A stretch of 64,000 nt of DNA from Cryptomeria japonica (GCF_030272615.1 NC_081405.1:653814920-653878919), one strand, 5' to 3'; positions 47,355 to 57,789 are shown, counted from the first letter of the stretch. A program made the numbers and translations. The notes: a model not told the origin generated them from the letters alone.

Positions 47355-48480
47355 GGACCATGTACCATTTTTCTCTATCTAGTCAAGTTCCTCTTCCATT
47401 GCCTTGATCCAATCTTCATCTTTATAAGCCTCTTTGAATGATTTAGGCTCAAATTCAGAGATCATACATGAGTTTTCTCTGATCTTTCTTCTTGTAAGGA
47501 TTCCTGCATCCTTATCTCCTATGATCTTCTTAGGATGATGATTCAGCTTGACATACCGAGGAATAGTCTTGACTGGTTCTTCTTGCTTTACCTCTTCATC
47601 CTCATCTTCATCAGTATCAGCATTCACTAGTTCAAGAACACTATTACTGGTACTTGGTTGACTGACAACCAGTTACCAGAAGGTTGCAACTGGCTCATTT
47701 ACAGCTTGCTCACTACCAGTTTCCTCTGGTTTCTTAGAGGTTTCATCAACTCTCACATTGATACTTTCCATAATTCTCTGAGTCCTATTGTTGAAACACT
47801 TGAGAGCTTTACTCTTGGTGGAATATCCTAAGAATATTCCCTCATCACATTTTGCATCAAATTTGCTCTGGTGTTCACTCCTCTTGATGTAACATTTGCT
47901 ACCAAACACTCTAAAGTAGCTAACCACAGGTGTCTTACCGGTCCAGTACTCATAAGGAGTTTTATCCTTACCTTTCTTGATGAGTACCCGGTTCATTGTG
48001 TAGACTACAACATTCATCACTTCTCTCCAAAAGGTGTGAGCTACCTTTCCTTGGATCAACATGGTTCTAGCTGCTTCAACCACAGTCTGGTTATTGCTCT
48101 CTACTAGGCCATTCTGTTGTGGAGTCCGGGGGGTAGACAGTTGCCTCTTGGTGCCAAATTCTTCACAATACTTATTGAATTCACCAGAAGTGAATTCCCC
48201 TCCTTGGTCAGTTCTGAGATACTTGATCCTTTTACCGCTTTCCTTCTCCACTAATGCTCTAAAATCTTTGAACTTCATAAAGGCTTCAGACTTGTCTTTC
48301 AAGAATGTGACCCACATCATTCTTGAGCAGTCATTAGTGAGAATCATGAAGTACCTATCACCCTACACACTTCTAGTTTTCATAGGACCACACAAATCAG
48401 TATGCACAAGATCAAGCAAGTTGTTAGCAGTGATAGATTTACCTTTAAAGGTTGAGGAAGACATTTTCCCCAATTGACAC
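47355..48480 (-). pseudogene. Copia-E integrase and linker to RT
   Basis: The core shows LVHTDLCGP (first Asp, near 48405), YLRTDQGGEF (second Asp) and TPQQNGLVESNNQ (Glu), so the DDE triad is intact. The C-terminal part has TPYEYWTGKTPVVSYFRVFG and CDEGIFLGYS. An acidic linker (DTDEDEDEEVKQEEP) leads to DWIKAMEEELD before RT. Stops: TGA/TAG near 48350, TAA near 47671 and TAG near 47377; the last fits CAG to TAG in the EELDQIEKN motif common to copia. The integrase and linker share one frame. Confidence 0.9.
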
Positions 48481-49167
48481 TCTCTGCACAAGGTATTATC
48501 TGGTTTTGTTAGAACTAGCAACCCTCTATCTGCCTTGATCTTACTAGCCTTAACAATGTTATCAAAGTTTACATGGCAGAGTCTCCTATGCCATATCTAG
48601 CATCATCAAACATAGCCATAAGACATGTACTTATATTTGCATTCAGATGAAATAGGTTACCTTTGGTTTGCATGCCAGTGGCCACCAATTCACCATCTTT
48701 TCCTTTGATTCTGCAAACTCCATTCTTGAATTCTAGAGTGAGGCCACTGTCATTCAACTGGGCAACACTTAGAAGGTTGTGTCTGAGACCATCAACCCAG
48801 TACACATTGTCAGCACTGCTCTTTCCATTCAAAGAGATGGACCCTCTACCTTTGACCATGCATGGTGCATCATTGCCAAAGTGAACCACACCTTCATCAT
48901 ACTCCTCCAAGGATAGAAACTTGCTTCGGTCACCAGTCATATGGTGAGAACAGCCACTGTCAATGATCCACTCATTGAAATTATCAAACCGGGAGACAAG
49001 AGCCTTCTTGTGTTACACATCTTCTTTGACAACAATAAACACAATATCTTCATTTTCTTCATCCTTTGATTCTTCATCTGTGACACCTTCATCAACTACC
49101 ATAAAACAGTTTCTTCGGTTTCCTCCTTTGAATTTCTTGAACCTTTCTGGTTTGTCCTTGTTATCGC
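48481..49167 (-). pseudogene. Copia-E gag end, protease and pre-integrase
   Basis: The protease active site is DSGCSHHMTGDRSKF at about 48905-48962. Upstream lies the Lys-rich gag end (KDKPERFKKFKGGNRRNCF) with an acidic stretch. Downstream is YWVDGLRHNLLSVAQL and, after a frameshift near 48600, the pre-integrase HRRLCHVNFDNIV and LCRECQLGKM. One stop (TAA near 49015) separates gag from protease. The gag is cut at 49167/49168 by the Gypsy-2 LTR. Confidence 0.88.
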
Positions 49168-49938
49168 TGTATATGGTGAAAATGGATAACAATAATAACA
49201 ATATTGAAAGGCTAAATGAATTCAACCACAAAAACCCTAGCCTAACAACAACAAAGATCCACCATAACATATGAAGATTACCTAAGACAATGCAAATCAA
49301 ACAAAATCACAAAGCTTATACCATCACATGTCCAATAGGGTTTTGATCTCCATTCTTCCTATCTCCATTGATCTTGCTTGATATATTTGCTCTCAGATTT
49401 TATATGCACAAGAGCTCAACAAAGAATGGAATGTGGTTGCAAGTAGGATCGTAGTGTAGTCAATTGATCAAGTAATTAGGTCATTAGGGTCTGATAATGA
49501 AGAAAACATCTCCTTATATAGAAGACACAATATGAAATGGAGGGATAAGATTGAGAGGTGTAAAAGGAGGTCGGCTATGGTTAGAGGGTAGGTAAAAGAA
49601 ATAATAAAATAATGAAAGGGGTAGGTAGTGTAGGAATTAAGAGATGAATGACATGTGTCATGGGTAGAAAAAGTTAATGAATTAATTAAATAAATAAAGA
49701 TTTATTTAATTAACAGAAGAAGTGGGATAATTAAATAAATAAAAATATTTATTTAATTTAGGAAAAGGATAATTTAAATAAATAAATGTATTTATTTAAA
49801 TGAGAAATAAGGCTAGAAGAGGATAAATGAATTAATTAAATAAATAAAGATTTATTTAATTAATAGAAGAATTAGGCTTAGATAATTAAATAAATAAAAT
49901 ATTTATTTAATTAGACATGACAATTTTAGGTGTCTACA
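49168..49938 (-). repeat. Gypsy-2 3' LTR
   Basis: The 771-bp LTR reads TGTATATGGT...GTGTCTACA on the plus strand, so the element strand starts TGTAGACACC. TATA-like CTATATAAGG on the minus strand lies at about 49513-49522, leaving U3 at 49525-49938. U3 holds five AT-rich palindromes (49680-49915) built on ATTAAATAAAT and its complement ATTTATTTAAT. Confidence 0.88.
49680..49915. repeat. Cluster of five AT palindromes in Gypsy-2 U3
   Basis: Five hairpin-capable units follow one another, each of the form AATTAAATAAATAAA-N-TTTATTTAATT with small variations, separated by purine-rich spacers such as AGAAGAAGTGGGAT or AGAAGAATTAGGCT. The first and fourth are nearly identical, suggesting a duplicated block. 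Confidence 0.85.
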
Positions 49939-49984
49939 TTTTGCCCCTCTTTGAGACAATGCGGCTTGTCGCGTTGTTTCAAAG
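49939..49984. other. Gypsy-2 polypurine tract overlapping a 15-bp hairpin
   Basis: The minus strand reads AAAGAGGGGCAAAA next to the LTR, the plus-strand primer. On the plus strand CTTTGAGACAATGCG (49949-49963) and CGCGTTGTTTCAAAG (49970-49984) form a 15-bp stem with a six-base loop. Two of the pairs are G-T, so the stem is complete in plus-strand RNA but has two A-C mismatches in element-sense RNA. Confidence 0.85.
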
Positions 49985-50283
49985 AAGATAAGATGAACTG
50001 ATACAGAGTTGCCCCAGGATGGGAATGATATGCCCCCTCGAGAGATTGGATGAAAATGTCTGAAAAGATTGTAGACAATCTCTTGATAAGAAATAAAAGC
50101 TAGAATGAACTGACCGGATAAAGTGACAGAGTCACAGGATAAAGAAGACTGACTCAGGAAATGAAGGCGAGGGCTAGGGTAGGCTATAAGATAGACCATG
50201 GGGGAAAATACATCCTTATTGTCATCTACACATCCATGAGAGCATATTGCAGAGCAAAAATAGAGCAGCAGCAGTCAGCAGCG
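49985..50283. other. Region upstream of the PMD gene
   Basis: No coding sequence. A TATA-like CTATAAGAT at about 50182-50190, roughly 100 bp before the PMD ATG, could belong to a plus-strand promoter, but this rests on position and a short motif only. Confidence 0.35.
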
Positions 50284-50349
50284 ATGGCTTTCACTCATAG
50301 ATTCGACTGCGTTCACCAATTTCAGAGGCTAGCAGAGGCAGGAGAGCCG

Positions 50350-51058
50350 GTAAGTACCACCAAACCTCTTCGTACTTTGACGCATTTAATTTTGTCATTA
50401 ATACATGTCGAATAGGGTAATAAATGCACTTAGACTAGGGTCCAAAAAGTGTCAAAAACATCCAGGCGTGTCTGCGTTGGTGCTAGGCGCGTTTTTGTTT
50501 GTGCCAGGTGCGTTTATGTCTGGACCCACATCTGTGCCAATTGCAGCCGCGTCTGTGATGTTCAAGCACATTTATGCAGTCTTTGAGCACGTTTATGTCA
50601 TGTAAGCGCGTTTGCATTTGAGAAAGTGTGAATTTGCATCTTCTAGGTCAAATCGACAGTTCTGTGATGAACATATGCTGTCGATTGAATAAGCCGCTGA
50701 GAGGATACACTCAAGCAAGTCCTCTAGGAAGACTAGGATAGATCAAGGCACTTTGTGATGAACAGTGAGTACCAAGATAGAGTACTTTGTGATGAACAGG
50801 GAGTACTTAGAGTATGAGCAGCACTTTGTGATGAACAGGGAGTGCAAATGTGAGTAACATTTTGTGATGAATAGGGAGTGTCACACACGTAGTACTTTGT
50901 GATGAATAGGGAGTACCACTAGGATAAATAGAAACACTTTATGATGAACAGTGAGTGTCACTAGGATAGATAACCATATGCATTTAGATAGCGAGTAGCA
51001 TTTTGTGATAAACAGTGAATGCCACGATGACTGACATGATTGAGTTGCTTGACTGCAG
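50350..51058 (+). other. Intron of the antisense PMD gene
   Basis: The donor CCG|GTAAGT and acceptor TTGACTGCAG|GAG join two open segments in phase 0. The left half (50450-50620) has degenerate repeats of GCGTTTNTGTC type. The right half (50650-51030) has the CTTTGTGATGAACAGGGAGT repeat. Both fill the intron with low-complexity, recently expanded sequence. Confidence 0.75.
50650..51030. repeat. Degenerate CTTTGTGATGAACAGGGAGT repeats
   Basis: Seven clear copies start near 50750, 50784, 50823, 50859, 50894, 50935 and 50999, with a weaker one near 50658. Spacing is 34-64 bp, so unit length is irregular. Each copy places a matching trinucleotide before and after the core (for example GTACTTTGTG...GAGTAC), giving a short inverted-repeat frame around it. 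Confidence 0.9.
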
Positions 51059-52976
51059 GAGTACTTGCCGATGCTAGAGTCACGGGAGAGATTCCCATTG
51101 ACGCAGAGGTTGCGACCTGAGTTGTCACTCGAGGATAGAGTTGCCATCGAGGAGATGGGTTTGAGACATGTGCTGTATGTGCCTGAGTTTCAGGCAAACA
51201 TGGGTTTGCTGACTGCGCTAGCTGAGAGATGACACTCTGAGATGTGCACGTTTCATTTGCCGATGGGTGAGATGACAGTCACCCTGGAGGATGTCTACAG
51301 GATATTGTGGATACTGATCGATGGGGAGCTGATCCCATACAATCGAGATGGAGACAGAGAGGCCTTGAGATGGGTATTTCAGGACCCTGGATTGGAGATG
51401 AGGGCAGGACATGTGGCATGGGACACCATGACAGCCACAGGACTAGCGCTACCAGCAGTGATAGGAGGAGCTATCAGTGGGTTCCTGTGTCCAGATAGGG
51501 TGACACGGGGTTTGGCCGTGGGCTGGGGAGGAGCACTGGAGACACTGGTAATGCAGCACACCAGATATGCCTGGGGACCATGTGTGATGGCCCATTTGTA
51601 TTATGAGCTTCATCAGTTTGTCTACCATGGATCAGTAGGATTGGGCTGTGGAGTTACATTGCTGCAGGTATGGGCCTACGAGCATTTGCCGGTTACCTGA
51701 CCGATACACTTCAGGGGCAGAGGGCACGGATGCAGCTTTGTACATTTGTATGATATGATCACATCACAACCATGGATTGACAGGTTAGAGCATTGGCGGT
51801 GAGTGTTGGACGACATTGATGTGGTCATATGGAGACCATATCTGGGCTGTGAGGAGTGGGAGGATGACGTAGTTGAGCTGCCCTACACCTTCCAGAGTAG
51901 GTACCTGATTGGGCAGATGCCCTATGTGTTAGAGAGACAGCTAGTGGACAGGGTTGGCCAACAGTTTGGTCGGATTCAGAGGATGCCCCGGGGCTCAGGC
52001 ATGTATGCCCGCACAGTTAGAGATCAGACACAGTTTGCGCTATTGCTGTCGTATGATCAGGTAGTGACACAGCTGGTGGAGATGATGCCTCTACCCTGGG
52101 ACATGTGGCCTGAGATCGAGGATGCCGACATGGATGCCAAGTATACATCTTATTGGGCAGAGCATCCATTCCCACGGTTGATAGATCCAGGAGAGGCATT
52201 GGAGGGAGATGGGGGGAGATGATGAGGAGGGTGGAGGTGATGGGGGTAGAGACCAATGGAGGAGGAGGGGAGTAGTTGGAGAGAGGCGGGTTGCACCTCG
52301 GAGGGAGGGTGGAGAGGAGAGGTAGGCTCGGGTAGTGAGGGGTCATGGTGGATTGCCACTACAGGTGTCAGTAGCACAGGGTCCCAGGCAGGTATAGGTG
52401 CAGGGACAAGGACAGAGATAGGTACCAGTACAGGCATAGGGGCAGGCACCCGCAGAGGGGGAGCCACAAGCAGAGGCAGAGGGGGTTGACCCAATGGAGG
52501 CTAAGCTGCTAGATCTAAGGGAGATCTACTAGGGCCAGGCAGATGAGATTCAGGAGCTGGAGAGGGAGAGGGATAGGCTCAGGACAAGGCTCAGAGATAC
52601 TGAGCAGGAGAAGGATCAGGCTATCCAGTGCTACACAAAGGCTAAGACAGCACTAAGGGCAGGGAGACAGGCAGCTGAGGATACAGGGGTAGGATATGCT
52701 TATGTCCTACGGGTAGGAGAGGAGATAGCCTACTGGAGGGACCTCTACTATGGTGCAGTGCCAGCAGATCAGCGGGCGAGGAGCTTCCATAGACCGTCGC
52801 ATACAGCGACAGCTACAGGAGGGAGCCGGAGGAGACAGGCATCGAGTGGTGGGGTTATGGGCCCTCCACCACCACCAGATAGAGGAGACAGGAAGGATGA
52901 TCCTGGGGTGGGTCCTTCAGGGGCTCAGATTCCACCGAGGTCAAGTGGCTCCGAGGGAGGGAGTTCATCATAGCCA

Positions 52977-54669
52977 TAGAGGGCTCCCTTTGTATCAGTT
53001 TTGTACCATTTTTATATTGTAGACACCTGCGGGTGCTTTTGTAGCCATATGATTTTTTGACATCATTGTATCATGACACTTTTATATATACATACGAGAC
53101 GATTCATTTTTGCGGCAGCGATATACATTTGTACCTATGTGATGAGGTGTTCTTATGTAATGTTTGTTTTTATGCTATGGATGCAATTATGTATATGATG
53201 CAATGCAATATTTTTGTTCTTTTATGTTTTAACATGTTATGCATGATGCAAATGTGAATGTATGAAGTGCAAATGAATATGATAATGCAAATGTCTATTT
53301 ACATGATGAGAATGTAAAATGTGCTAATATGTGTTGTGTGTAGGATGTGATGCAATTGTGATATATATATGTATGAAATGCTTATATGTGGCAATGCAGG
53401 TGCAACTACATGACATGCGAATGTTTTTGGTGTGTCATTATACTCAGTCATGTGATAGCAGGCTACGCGGACTCGAGAAGGACGATGGAAGTCAATCAAG
53501 AAAGGGGGATGAAAGACAGAAGATATGAAAGTGAAAGAGCTTCTTGTGCGTTATCATCATTGAGCTTTATTATGGCAAATAGGTTATGACAATCGAGGCA
53601 TATGTTCGACCCAGAAAGTCATTGTACCTATTTGCATGGAGATAAGACAGTCACAAACAAGGAATGCCCCAGTTCACACTAGACTCACAGTGTCCTCATA
53701 TCCTTGGACAAGTCATAGCATTACTAAGAGACAATCCACAGACAGCAAAACAAAATAGGTGACGATACCCCATCCTCGCCTTTCTAGTCAAAGACGTCCT
53801 AGAGATAGAATCTCTAGTCAGAGACATCCCGGAAAAGCTAAAAGACATGTCACCAAAAAGAAAACCAAGACTCAACACCAACATCCACTGTAGTCCTCAA
53901 GTTTAATGTCTCTTGTCACTTGTATAAGTCTTATTTGATTGTGGTCACAATGTTTACTTTCACAAAAAGGATAGATAGCACTGAACCATATGTTGTCTGA
54001 GTCTGTTGAAAGATTTGATTTGTTGAAGCCCATTGTCGCTGCTGTGTCTTATCTGAAACTGACTGAATCCATGAAATGGATACCTTATTGCGAAGAAGAT
54101 GAAACTTTATTGCGGATCTGTGATGCAGACACTGCTTTATTGCGGATTGTGCGCGGATAGACTGAAGGAAGCTGGAAGAAACTGTACTCCTCGAAACATG
54201 TGATGTTCTCAGTTCCACTCCCATTACTAGACATAGGATTTTGCCTTAGCTACAGATAGGATCTGATTTATTATGGATGGAGAGGGAGGTTTATTATGAA
54301 TGGCTAACCAATCTTGGGTAGATCAATAACAAGCCATGATGGGAATGTGTAAGTTTATTATGAACGAATAGGTTGTGAGTGTGTGCAGAGTGAAAGGATG
54401 AAAGTGAATCCTGAAGGAGGGAGGAGCAATGTCTCTACACATGGCGCTGGTGATCCAGTTTTCACCATGGTACTTGCGCAGGGCGCCACCGAAGTGGTGT
54501 TCACCATTGGACGAAATTATTTCTTTTCAATTTTTCAATGTTTTTTGTATCACAAGGTTGTTTGCCAGGTTTTCACCAAGTAACAATTTTTTGTTTTATA
54601 ATAATTTTTTTGTATTTTTGAATTTTTTTTATTTTTTTTGTATTTTTGAATTTAGGATATTCCAAAGAG
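52977..54669. other. Gypsy-2 spacer between PMD gene and integrase
   Basis: No coding sequence is recognised on either strand. 53060-53420 is rich in ATG/CAT and TATA dinucleotide patterns (many ATGATGCAA-like words). 54570-54655 is a T-rich tract on the plus strand. At 53018-53028 the plus strand reads TGTAGACACCT, identical to the LTR start of this family but in the opposite orientation. Confidence 0.6.
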
Positions 54670-56061
54670 CTATGTGTAGAACCTGTGAAGGTGCATGCTG
54701 TTGATAGGATCCTCCAAAGGTTCACCTTTTGTAGTTGAGAGCTGATATGCACCAGATCCATATGCTGCTATAATAATGTAGGGACCAAGCCAATTTGGTT
54801 CGAACTCGCCCTTCTTCTCTCTGTCTTGTTGATTTTTAGGATTTTCTTTGAGAACCAAGTCACCTACCTCAAATGTGCAAGGCTTGACCTTGTGATTGTA
54901 GCTGCGACTCATTCGTTGTTGGTAAGACATGAGATGATTAAAAGCAGTTTGTCTTCGTTCATCCAGTAGTTCTAGCTCTTGTAAGCGAGAGACCCTATAG
55001 TCTTCATCACTGATGATGTTTTGCAGAGAAACCCGTAAAGAGGGTAGCTCAACCTCAATAGGCAAGATAGCCTCAGTGCCATAGACAAGTGAATAGGGTG
55101 TAGCTCCTGTAGGTGTGCGGACACTTGTGCGGTAGGCCCAAAGTGCAGGATTAAGCTGGATATGCCAATTACGACCAGCATCGTCGATTGTCTTCTTTAG
55201 GATTTTAAGGATTATTTTGTTAGACGCCTTAGCTTGGCCATTACCTTGGTGGTAATATGGTGTGGAAAAACAATGGGAAATATGGAAGCGGTCAGAGAGT
55301 TCACGAACATCCTGATTTTTAAAGGGACGCCCGTTATCAGTGATAATGGAAACAGGAATACCATATCCGCAAATGATATAGTTAAGGATGAATGTAGCAA
55401 TCTATTTTCCAGTAACTTGTGTGAGAGGCACGGCTTCAATCCATTTTGTAAAATACTCTATGGCAATGATAATGAATTTATGACCATTGGAAGAAGGAGA
55501 GTGAATCTTGCCTATGAGATCGAGTCCCCACTGACAAAAGGGCCAAGGAGATGCAAGTGGTTGAAGTTCTTGTGCTGGCACATGTATGAGGTTTCCATGA
55601 ATTTGGAATTGCTTACATTTCTTGACAAACTGATATGAGTCTTTCTCCATATTGGGCCAGTAATATCCAGTCTTGATGAGTTTCTTGGCCAAGGTAGGAC
55701 CACTAGCATGCGGACCACATATCCCTTCATGCACTTCCTGTAATGCAATCTGAGCTTCTTCACTTTCTAAACATCTAAGAAGAGTGCCATCTAGACCTCA
55801 TCGGTATAAGATATCAGCTAAAATGACATATCGAGAGGATTGGCGAATGAAAGTGCGACGTTGGTTATTTGATAGATCAGGAGGTAAAGTATTGTCTCGT
55901 AGGTATGTGAAAATGGAGCCATATAATTGGGATTCGGGATCGACAATGCATATAGTCTTAGTAAGAATGCTCTCATATGAAGGGACCAAAAGGTTATCCA
56001 CCAAGAACTCATAGCGGGTCTCGTTTGGAGGTAGATCAATCAGGGAAGCAATTGTAGCCAT
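54670..56061 (-). pseudogene. Gypsy-2 integrase
   Basis: The zinc-binding part (55734 to about 55590) reads HEGICGPH...GYYWPNMEKD...KKCKQFQIHG; the second Cys is Phe (codon 55606-55608). The core has WGLDLIGKIH and ITDNGRPFK, but the catalytic Glu is lost: NGQAEASNK reads NGQAKASNK (codon 55228-55230). The C-terminal part, VKPCTFEVGDLVL...FEPNWLGPYII...LHRFYT, is complete, ending at 54670. Stops lie near 55798 (TGA where Gypsy-1 has Arg) and 55400 (TAG where Gypsy-1 has Gln). All pieces share one frame. The linker from RNase H occupies 55798-56061. Confidence 0.93.
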
Positions 56062-57789
56062 GGCATCTGTAGTGCGATTCTGCTCTCTTGGTATCTGCTC
56101 AAAGTCTATCTTTGTGAAGTGTTATTTTAGTTCATCCACCATTTGTTTATAAGGCATTAATTTTTCATCTTTTGTTTGGTAATCATCAGTTGCTTGACGG
56201 ATGACAAGTTGGGAGTCCCCAAAAACACGAAGTTCCTGGATCTTCCATTGAACTGCAATTTGTAATCCTGTTGTTAATGCCTCATATTTCACTATATTGT
56301 TAGTGCAAGGAAATGATAAGTGGTATGATTTTGGTATAGAATCTCCTTGAGGAGTTATAAAGAGGATGCCAGCTCCTGCCCCATGCTGTGTGTATGAGCC
56401 ATCGAAGTACAGTTGCCATGGCTTCGCATGTGACATTGTCAAAATGGATTCATCTGGAAATTTGGAACTTAGAGGAACATCATCTATCATGGGAGCATCT
56501 GCTAATTGATTTGTGATGGCTTGTTCTTTTATTGCTTTTCTGTCCACATATTCGATGTTGAATTCACTCAGTATCATTACCCATTTAGCTAGTCGCCCAG
56601 TAAGTGTTGCTTTGTTAAGAAGGTATTTCAATGGGTCTATCTTTGCAACTAACTTAGTCTTATGAGTGAGCATGTAATGTCGTAATTTCTGCGAAGCAAA
56701 GACCACGGCGAGACATGTGCACTCAATTGGTGTGTAGTTTAGCTCGTATCCCACCAATGTGCGACTGATATAGTATACTGCTTTTTCCTTGCCCTCAGCA
56801 ATTTGTTGTGCTAAGAGTGCCCCCAATGCTGTTGGAGTAGCTAATATGTATAATAACAATGGTTGATTGGGAACTGGTGGCATCAGAACTGGTGGATTTA
56901 GAAGACAAACTTTGAGCATCTAGAAAGCTTGTTGATAGTTATCATCCCATTTGAATTTGATGTTTTTATGTAGCAGGTGTTGAAATGGATTACACTTATC
57001 TGCCAGTTGTGCTATGAATCTTCGGATGGACTGAAGTCTACCCTGTAAGGATCGAAGTTGACTGATATTCCTTGGTGGTTGCATCTCCAAGATGGCCTTG
57101 ACTTTTGCTGGATCAGCTTCAATTCCTCTTTTGGATACAATGAATCCTAGGAGTTTCTCGGAGGATACTCCAAAGACACATTTCTTAGGGTTTAATCTTA
57201 CTTTGTATTTTTCCAACCGATCAAAGACGACTGAAAGTATGTCCAAATGTGTATTTCTATCTATTGACTTGCCCAAGAGGTTGTCGACATAATCTTCCAT
57301 GGTTACATGCATGAGATCATGAAAGATAGTAGTCATGGCTCTTGGATATGTAGCACCTGCATTCTTTAGCCCGAAAGGCATGACATTCCAGTAGAAAGTT
57401 CCCCACGGACAAGTAAATGACGTTTTGTGTTGATCCTCGGGCGCGATCCTTATTTTATTATAACCAAAGAATCCATCCATCAGTGATAACATTTCATGAC
57501 CTGCTGTGAGATCAACAATTAGGTCAATGTTTGGCAATGGGAAGTCATCCTTTGGACAAGCTTTGTTTATGTCTCTAAAATCTGTACATATTCTGATGCT
57601 GTGATCTAGTTTGCTAACAGGTACCAAGTTGGAGATCCATTCAGGATAATCGATTGGGTGTATGAATCCGACATCCAATAACTTCTCAAGTTCTGCTTTG
57701 ACTAGTAGTGCCACTTGTGGATGCATTTTTCTTAGTTTCTGTTTCACTGGTTTTGCCTCTGGTTTGACTGTCAAGTGATGCATTACCAA
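56062..57789 (-). pseudogene. Gypsy-2 reverse transcriptase and two RNase H domains
   Basis: RT (57789 to about 57080) shows CTDFRDINKACPKDDFPLP, LMDGFFGYNKI and MPFGLKNAGATYPRAM, but YVDD reads YVDN (codon 57280-57282), removing a metal-binding Asp. The first RNase H lacks the usual catalytic start (LYILATPTALGALLAQQ), as in Gypsy-1. The second has LYFDGSYTQHGAGAG and GDSQLV, but NNIAEYEAL reads NNIVKYEAL, losing the catalytic Glu (codon 56287-56289). Stops: TAG near 56917 (CAG expected) and one near 56119. Frame is shared with integrase; a one- or two-base shift at about 57785 separates it from the protease frame. Confidence 0.94.

Larger units (their letters stand above)
44112..49167 (-). 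mobile_element. Copia-E, 3' part of a Ty1/copia retrotransposon
   Basis: From right to left on the minus strand: end of gag, protease, pre-integrase, integrase, RT, RNase H, polypurine tract, 3' LTR. The gag N-terminus and 5' LTR are cut off at 49167 by the Gypsy-2 LTR and presumably lie beyond the right edge. It interrupts the LINE RT on its left. Confidence 0.92.
50284..52973 (+). pseudogene. Antisense plant mobile domain (PMD) gene with one intron
   Basis: Exon 1 (50284-50349) encodes MAFTHRFDCVHQFQRLAEAG and ends at a GTAAGT donor. A 709-bp intron ends at CTGCAG (51058). Exon 2 continues in phase 0: EYLPMLESRERFPL, FHLPMGEMTVTLEDVYRIL, AYEHLPV, ITSQP, DIDVVIWRPYLG and FGRIQRMPRG, all typical of the plant mobile domain (about residues 30-420). 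A coiled coil (52530-52640, ELERERDRLRTRLRDTEQEK) and a Pro/Gly/Ser-rich tail follow, ending at TAG 52974-52976. Total about 660 residues. It is broken by TGA at 51230, 51698 and 51800, a one-base insertion in a G run near 52210, and TAG at 52323, 52395, 52419, 52437 and 52530. PMD proteins include cellular factors for genome stability and transposon-borne copies; the function here is unknown. Confidence 0.85.

Noticed and set aside
52017-52494. Pro-rich minus-strand open stretches under the PMD gene
   Set aside because: They are the mirror of the Gly/Arg-rich PMD tail; the plus strand has the recognisable family motifs.
50284-52973. PMD gene as an ordinary host gene
   Set aside because: It lies between integrase and 3' LTR of one gypsy element, inside matching element boundaries, so it is a passenger of the element rather than a free host gene.
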